Source of the DNA: Candidatus Cloacimonadota bacterium
Lineage (GTDB): Bacteria; Cloacimonadota; Cloacimonadia; Cloacimonadales; TCS61
Direction of reading: 5' to 3'
Assembly: GCA_021108315.1 (NCBI GenBank)
Contig: JAIORE010000073.1
Span: 1 to 43,754, forward strand
Length of the DNA: 43,754 bases
Part shown: one piece after another, positions 43,001 through 43,754 of the stretch
Layout: the number at the start of each line of letters is the position of its first letter
Numbering within the stretch: position 1 is the stretch's first letter
The notes under the pieces: generated by a model
Seen by the model: only the letters and a program-made list of their open reading frames with translations
Database searches by the model: none
What the model was told of the DNA's origin: nothing
Position numbers and translations under genes: made by a program

Positions 43001-43632
43001 TCATTATAAAAATTCTTACGTATAATCAATTCAAAAAATATCAATCCTGTTGAGAAAATATCCGATCTGTTATCCGCTTTTCCCGATAAGATTTCCGGAG
43101 CAGCATACAATAATGAACCTTTGTGCTTATGTTCTTCATTTCCAAGATCGGATAAGCCAAAATCTGTAATTTTTATCTTATCACCTTTTATGAGAATATT
43201 GCTCGGTTTAATATCTCTGTGAAGGATACTTCTGCTATGGATAAATCCGATTGTTCTGTATAAAGAAACGATTATATTCAGAACTTTTTTTTCATCTGTT
43301 TTTTGCTCTTGTTTTAATAATTCTTTTAGCGTTTTTCCGTTTACATATTCCAATGTAAGATAATAAAAATCCTGCGAATTCTCATATCCAAAATCAAAAA
43401 CTTGAACAAGATTCGGATGTCTAAGTCTATTCATAATTTCAAATTCTTTTTTAAAATATGATAGAACCTCAAAATTGATTATCTCTTTTTTGATCGTTTT
43501 TAATGCTTTGAATTCATTGCTTCTAAATGTATCTTGCACTTTATAGACAATTCCCATACTACCTTTACCAAGTTCTTCGATTATTCGGTAGCGATTAGCA
43601 ATTATTAAAGATTGTTCTTTTTTGTTCCCCAT
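37012..43632 (-). CDS. Giant Ser/Thr kinase - ATPase - TPR - GAF - GGDEF - GAF - sigma-54 activator
   Basis: A 2206-aa protein; AAGGGAG lies 7 bases before the ATG. Modules in order: protein kinase (15 to about 285; GKGSMG at 22-27, Lys45, HRD 138-140, DFG 157-159, APE); AAA ATPase (about 295-700; Walker A GKAGIGKS 321-328, Walker B IAIYLND); about a dozen TPRs (about 750-1230); GAF1 (about 1275-1470); diguanylate cyclase (about 1475-1645; GGDEF 1560-1564, I-site RDSD five residues before it); GAF2 (about 1665-1850); sigma-54 AAA+ (about 1880-2120; GETGTGKE 1908-1915, GSYTGA 1955-1960 in place of GAFTGA); Fis HTH (about 2160-2206). All catalytic motifs look intact. Four linker or loop segments are repeat-derived. 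It would sense, phosphorylate, make c-di-GMP and activate sigma-54 promoters. Confidence 0.93.
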   Translation of the reverse strand: MGNKKEQSLIIANRYRIIEELGKGSMGIVYKVQDTFRSNEFKALKTIKKEIINFEVLSYFKKEFEIMNRLRHPNLVQVFDFGYENSQDFYYLTLEYVNGKTLKELLKQEQKTDEKKVLNIIVSLYRTIGFIHSRSILHRDIKPSNILIKGDKIKITDFGLSDLGNEEHKHKGSLLYAAPEILSGKADNRSDIFSTGLIFFELIIRKNFYNEKSTSDIAEILRNDDKFTNYKNNAIKAIENTEIQEIISIMLDFFPENRFQHCSEIIHSINANLKKNFALETTKTRESYVLGAGFVGRKEELTNLKEYLEINNNNKVLIVKGKAGIGKSRLFMEFRKYCQLQGIEFLEANCSEKIAKTYAPFIDILNDTLPNASKELIEKYGQELKKILPAQKVFSKTKANPVQDPKTERGILIQNITNFLLEYSKQQSSKIAIYLNDLHWTDEASLEVLQELMYKISTTENEKDSIVNLFVFSSLREEEIDKIETTLAKLRNKKRLEEIELHPFDTKDVKNYIEAIFGENYIADSLLIEIPEIGRKVGGNPFFLQQLMKSLIEKRLIKRKILKWELSKPIKEIEIPKNLKEIIKKSIENLRLSNKEKKTLQYFALLNKLINTEEFQQILPKEIDINLKDFFINLENKEIITSSQTFNEEEKIGLSITEPHPNLLLKKGEGIIRNKPILEKQQNIKITKSQYQISNFKFLSYSFTHSLIREVIEEEIKEKQELHLHIAQRLEKIYKENIDGYLDELVNHYSQTDDKEKTIHYLEKAGDKAKKNYENEKAISYYDKLLKNLQGLPNLANLKIDILLKKGNIIKFLGKWDEAQRVFQKAINLSVRVYDEYLIAKSKINLGHALTNKCDYHNAFKLENEALKIFTKIGDSNYISETLNAIGNIYNMQGNYTQAIEFYNKSFKIAKKIDNKRKMGIILNNLGMLYAEKGDFNESMIYNEKSLKIGEKLADNMIIIRALRNIGNIQSDLGNYKKAMECYQRQLKISLNLGSKTLNLSVLDGMGVIYKKTGNYFNAKICFQKQLKLAEELNSKAKISFANYSLGRLYMSIKKYNKAEKLFNTSVKIFQKLKNKYLLCFIFNDKAELYFILKKFDEAKILCEKSNIIAKEIGNQFVSFYNDLLLLKIEFYHNNDLLKKERQIIKLKKILSKEEGGYANSTLNYELYKMTNQIFMNNKKLTVSDRHKYYLQAKNYKKEAIKLYKEAYKKTPDIEYKERIEEMEKEIINDKLKMINEKKEGERKKENVTQTFLFEKKQTYEVNYSAKYFSEFIDIVLKLNNLNSSELYRKIVDLSIRFIDAERGFLLLYDEQGELQVEVAREKSGEEIGDRNEEIGKEKVTQTILFEKNLTPNTQHPSPNTQHPTPQHLSQTVINKVIKTGKPLFVPNISEFEEIGKNQSVLNLKLQSVMCIPLGRKSAQNEDDERRKYFPIQSAFLGMLYVDSTKITEKSKFKDENLHLLQAIADQASYVLINALLYEKANIDSLTGLYLRPYFEDRLNSEIQFHKTHNSNFCLLMIDIDFFKNINDSYGHSKGDEVLKKLGCLFKNKFRDSDTCARYGGDEFVVLLANTNKKQAELVAEELLKLVNSSDFSGIILTISIGISEFDKNTKDLSQLLKQADDALYAAKKTGRNRFKIWDKSSSNFKQSHIIDILTGDPIRDYRNVEMLLQSIKESISVLNYYDLLDRIVDTIIEITNSERCLFILINDKENGLPIVKPDSNLLLEKKEKKQYGINQIYKTTLDITLAKNNKGEFLSDKISYSKTLIEEVMKTGIPYCLKDISDEEATQSQIYLNLRSAMCVPLQIKKKLLGVIYVDSQYILQQFSQPELSIFSAVASQLALIIENTRLHEKAIKAEKIKERLLEEEIIDLHKRMKGESEILGKSKAMETVFSQIRKVARTDSSVLLYGETGTGKELIASAIHNASFRHDKSFIIADCGAISAELIEGELFGHEKGSYTGAYEQKKGLLEAAIGGTIFLDEIGELPLHLQPKLLRFLQEKNIRRIGATKRIKVNVRVIAATNKDLKKLVKENKFREDLYYRLNVFSIGLPPLRKRENDVLILADHFLKLYGRTRNIKGFTNEALEMLKTYQWAGNVRELQHKIERAVIMSESEYISVEEFELRKEKIEKLTNVKNTKNILEDYIFLLKKEDLQKAKNISNSNFLEEIKNQLTDKLIKETIKITKGNKIEAAKILGISKSSIYEKTKK
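38421..38504. repeat. Palindromic element B inside the giant gene (GAF2)
   Basis: TTGGTTTATTCC near 38425 and TAAACCA at 38494-38500 are the ends. The central hairpin is CTTCTCCTT (38446-38454) with AAGGAGAAG (38461-38469). About 75 bases align with element A at 41600. It is translated in frame (GLPIVKPDSNLLLEKKEK...) as an extra loop in GAF2. Confidence 0.75.
39529..39611. repeat. Heptanucleotide tandem repeat plus palindrome inside the giant gene (GAF1)
   Basis: About eight copies of a TGTTGGG-type 7-mer (39529-39586) encode a 7-residue repeat TPNTQHP. They are followed by the palindrome CTCAAACA-GAAT-TGTTTGAG (39592-39611), which encodes VTQTILFEK. Both lie in one GAF1 loop. Confidence 0.75.
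39868..39887. repeat. Second CTCAAACA/TGTTTGAG palindrome in the giant gene
   Basis: CTCAAACA-GGAA-TGTTTGAG, with flanks like those of the copy at 39592-39611 (TTTTTCTC before it, TTAC and a T-rich run after it). It encodes VTQTFLFEK in the linker between the TPR array and GAF1, beside an INDKLKMINEK segment that is also repeat-like. Confidence 0.7.
41600..41682. repeat. Palindromic element A inside the giant gene (ATPase domain end)
   Basis: Perfect 13-bp TIRs AAAATTGGTTTAT (41600-41612) and ATAAACCAATTTT (41670-41682). The central hairpin is CCTTCTCCT (41624-41632) with AGGAGAAGG (41639-41647). It is translated in frame (ITEPHPNLLLKKGEG...) just before the conserved FTHSLIRE segment. The neighbouring AATTTGAAATTTG stretch (41550-41565) looks like a further repeat. 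Confidence 0.8.
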
Positions 43633-43716
43633 TTTTTTACTCCCTTATGTTTTCTCTGCAATCTATGCGTGAAATCTTTTGGCAACTTCTTTTTTAGGCT
43701 TTGGAAAACACTATTT

Positions 43717-43746
43717 CAAAACTTGAATTTAATTAAAAATAGTCAA
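43717..43746 (-). promoter_or_regulatory. Possible promoter of the giant regulator gene
   Basis: On the minus strand TTGACT (43746-43741) and TTTG (43720-43717) are 20 bases apart, the spacing seen before the tRNA operon at 9029. The start codon is about 85 bases downstream. The box before TTTG is AAGT rather than TAnn, so the match is partial. Confidence 0.4.
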
Positions 43747-43754
43747 ATTATTAT

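Noticed and set aside
37012..43632. Possibility that the giant ORF is several genes joined by error
   Set aside because: A single frame without stops, one ribosome-binding site, one terminator, and complete domains separated by plausible linkers; the inserted repeats keep the frame. Reads would still be the final check.

Overview
The window looks like part of a chromosome from an AT-rich, Gram-negative bacterium of the FCB group, most likely a Cloacimonadota-type lineage. This is an inference from four things. Several secreted proteins end in a YPNPFNPET-type tail. There is a PorV/PorQ-like protein. A serine palmitoyltransferase-like enzyme resembles Bacteroidetes SPT. Several promoters fit TTGACA-N19/20-TTTG, close to the Bacteroidetes TTG/TAnnTTTG pattern. 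No taxonomic marker long enough to settle it is present.

Layout. 1-8630: an initiator tRNA, a lipoprotein gene, a secreted protein with two starch-binding-like domains, then an overlapping minus-strand operon coaBC - SDR - DUF3108 - queA, and a putative outer-membrane protein. 8741-9073: a Gly-Cys-Leu tRNA operon with its own promoter and terminator. 9144-10741: two adjacent paralogues that join a cyclic-nucleotide-binding domain to an FHA domain. 10942-14498: pdxA fused to a methyltransferase, rnhB, and a PLP-dependent SPT-like enzyme. 14567-21129: a C10 (streptopain-type) protease with a sorting tail, then a trio of CBM9-like secreted protein, PorV-like protein and beta-barrel. 21136-22089: repeats and an MNT/HEPN pair whose HEPN gene carries a one-base frameshift. 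22255-32205: an envelope locus rich in CBM48 domains, consisting of a barrel protein, a small CBM48 protein, two DOMON/CBM9-like lipoproteins, a BRO-family gene, two TonB-C-terminal lipoproteins and a GH13 lipoprotein with four CBM48 domains. 32376-35423: a secreted dockerin/PKD protein with a sorting tail.

The most striking part is 35424-43746. A 2206-residue protein joins, in one chain, a Ser/Thr kinase, an AAA ATPase, a long TPR array, GAF, an intact GGDEF with its I-site, a second GAF, a sigma-54 activator AAA+ domain and a Fis-type helix-turn-helix. Just downstream lie three tandem TCCAR-N4-YTGGA dyads, a strong terminator, and a near-consensus sigma-54 promoter (TGGCATTGATATTGCA) facing a run of small genes: a 53-aa ORF, an 86-aa stand-alone Fis-like HTH and a 22-aa ORF. 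Each small gene is followed by a related GTCTGAAC repeat. I read this as a candidate self-contained sigma-54 circuit: giant integrator, enhancer array, promoter, small-gene cassette array, and possibly the secreted protein at 35423.

The giant gene also carries in-frame copies of palindromic repeats that resemble intergenic ones in the window. The copies sit at domain linkers and in GAF loops, much as Rickettsia palindromic elements do. The accessory regions hold several other TIR-bearing repeats of about 130-150 bp, some present twice in opposite orientation.
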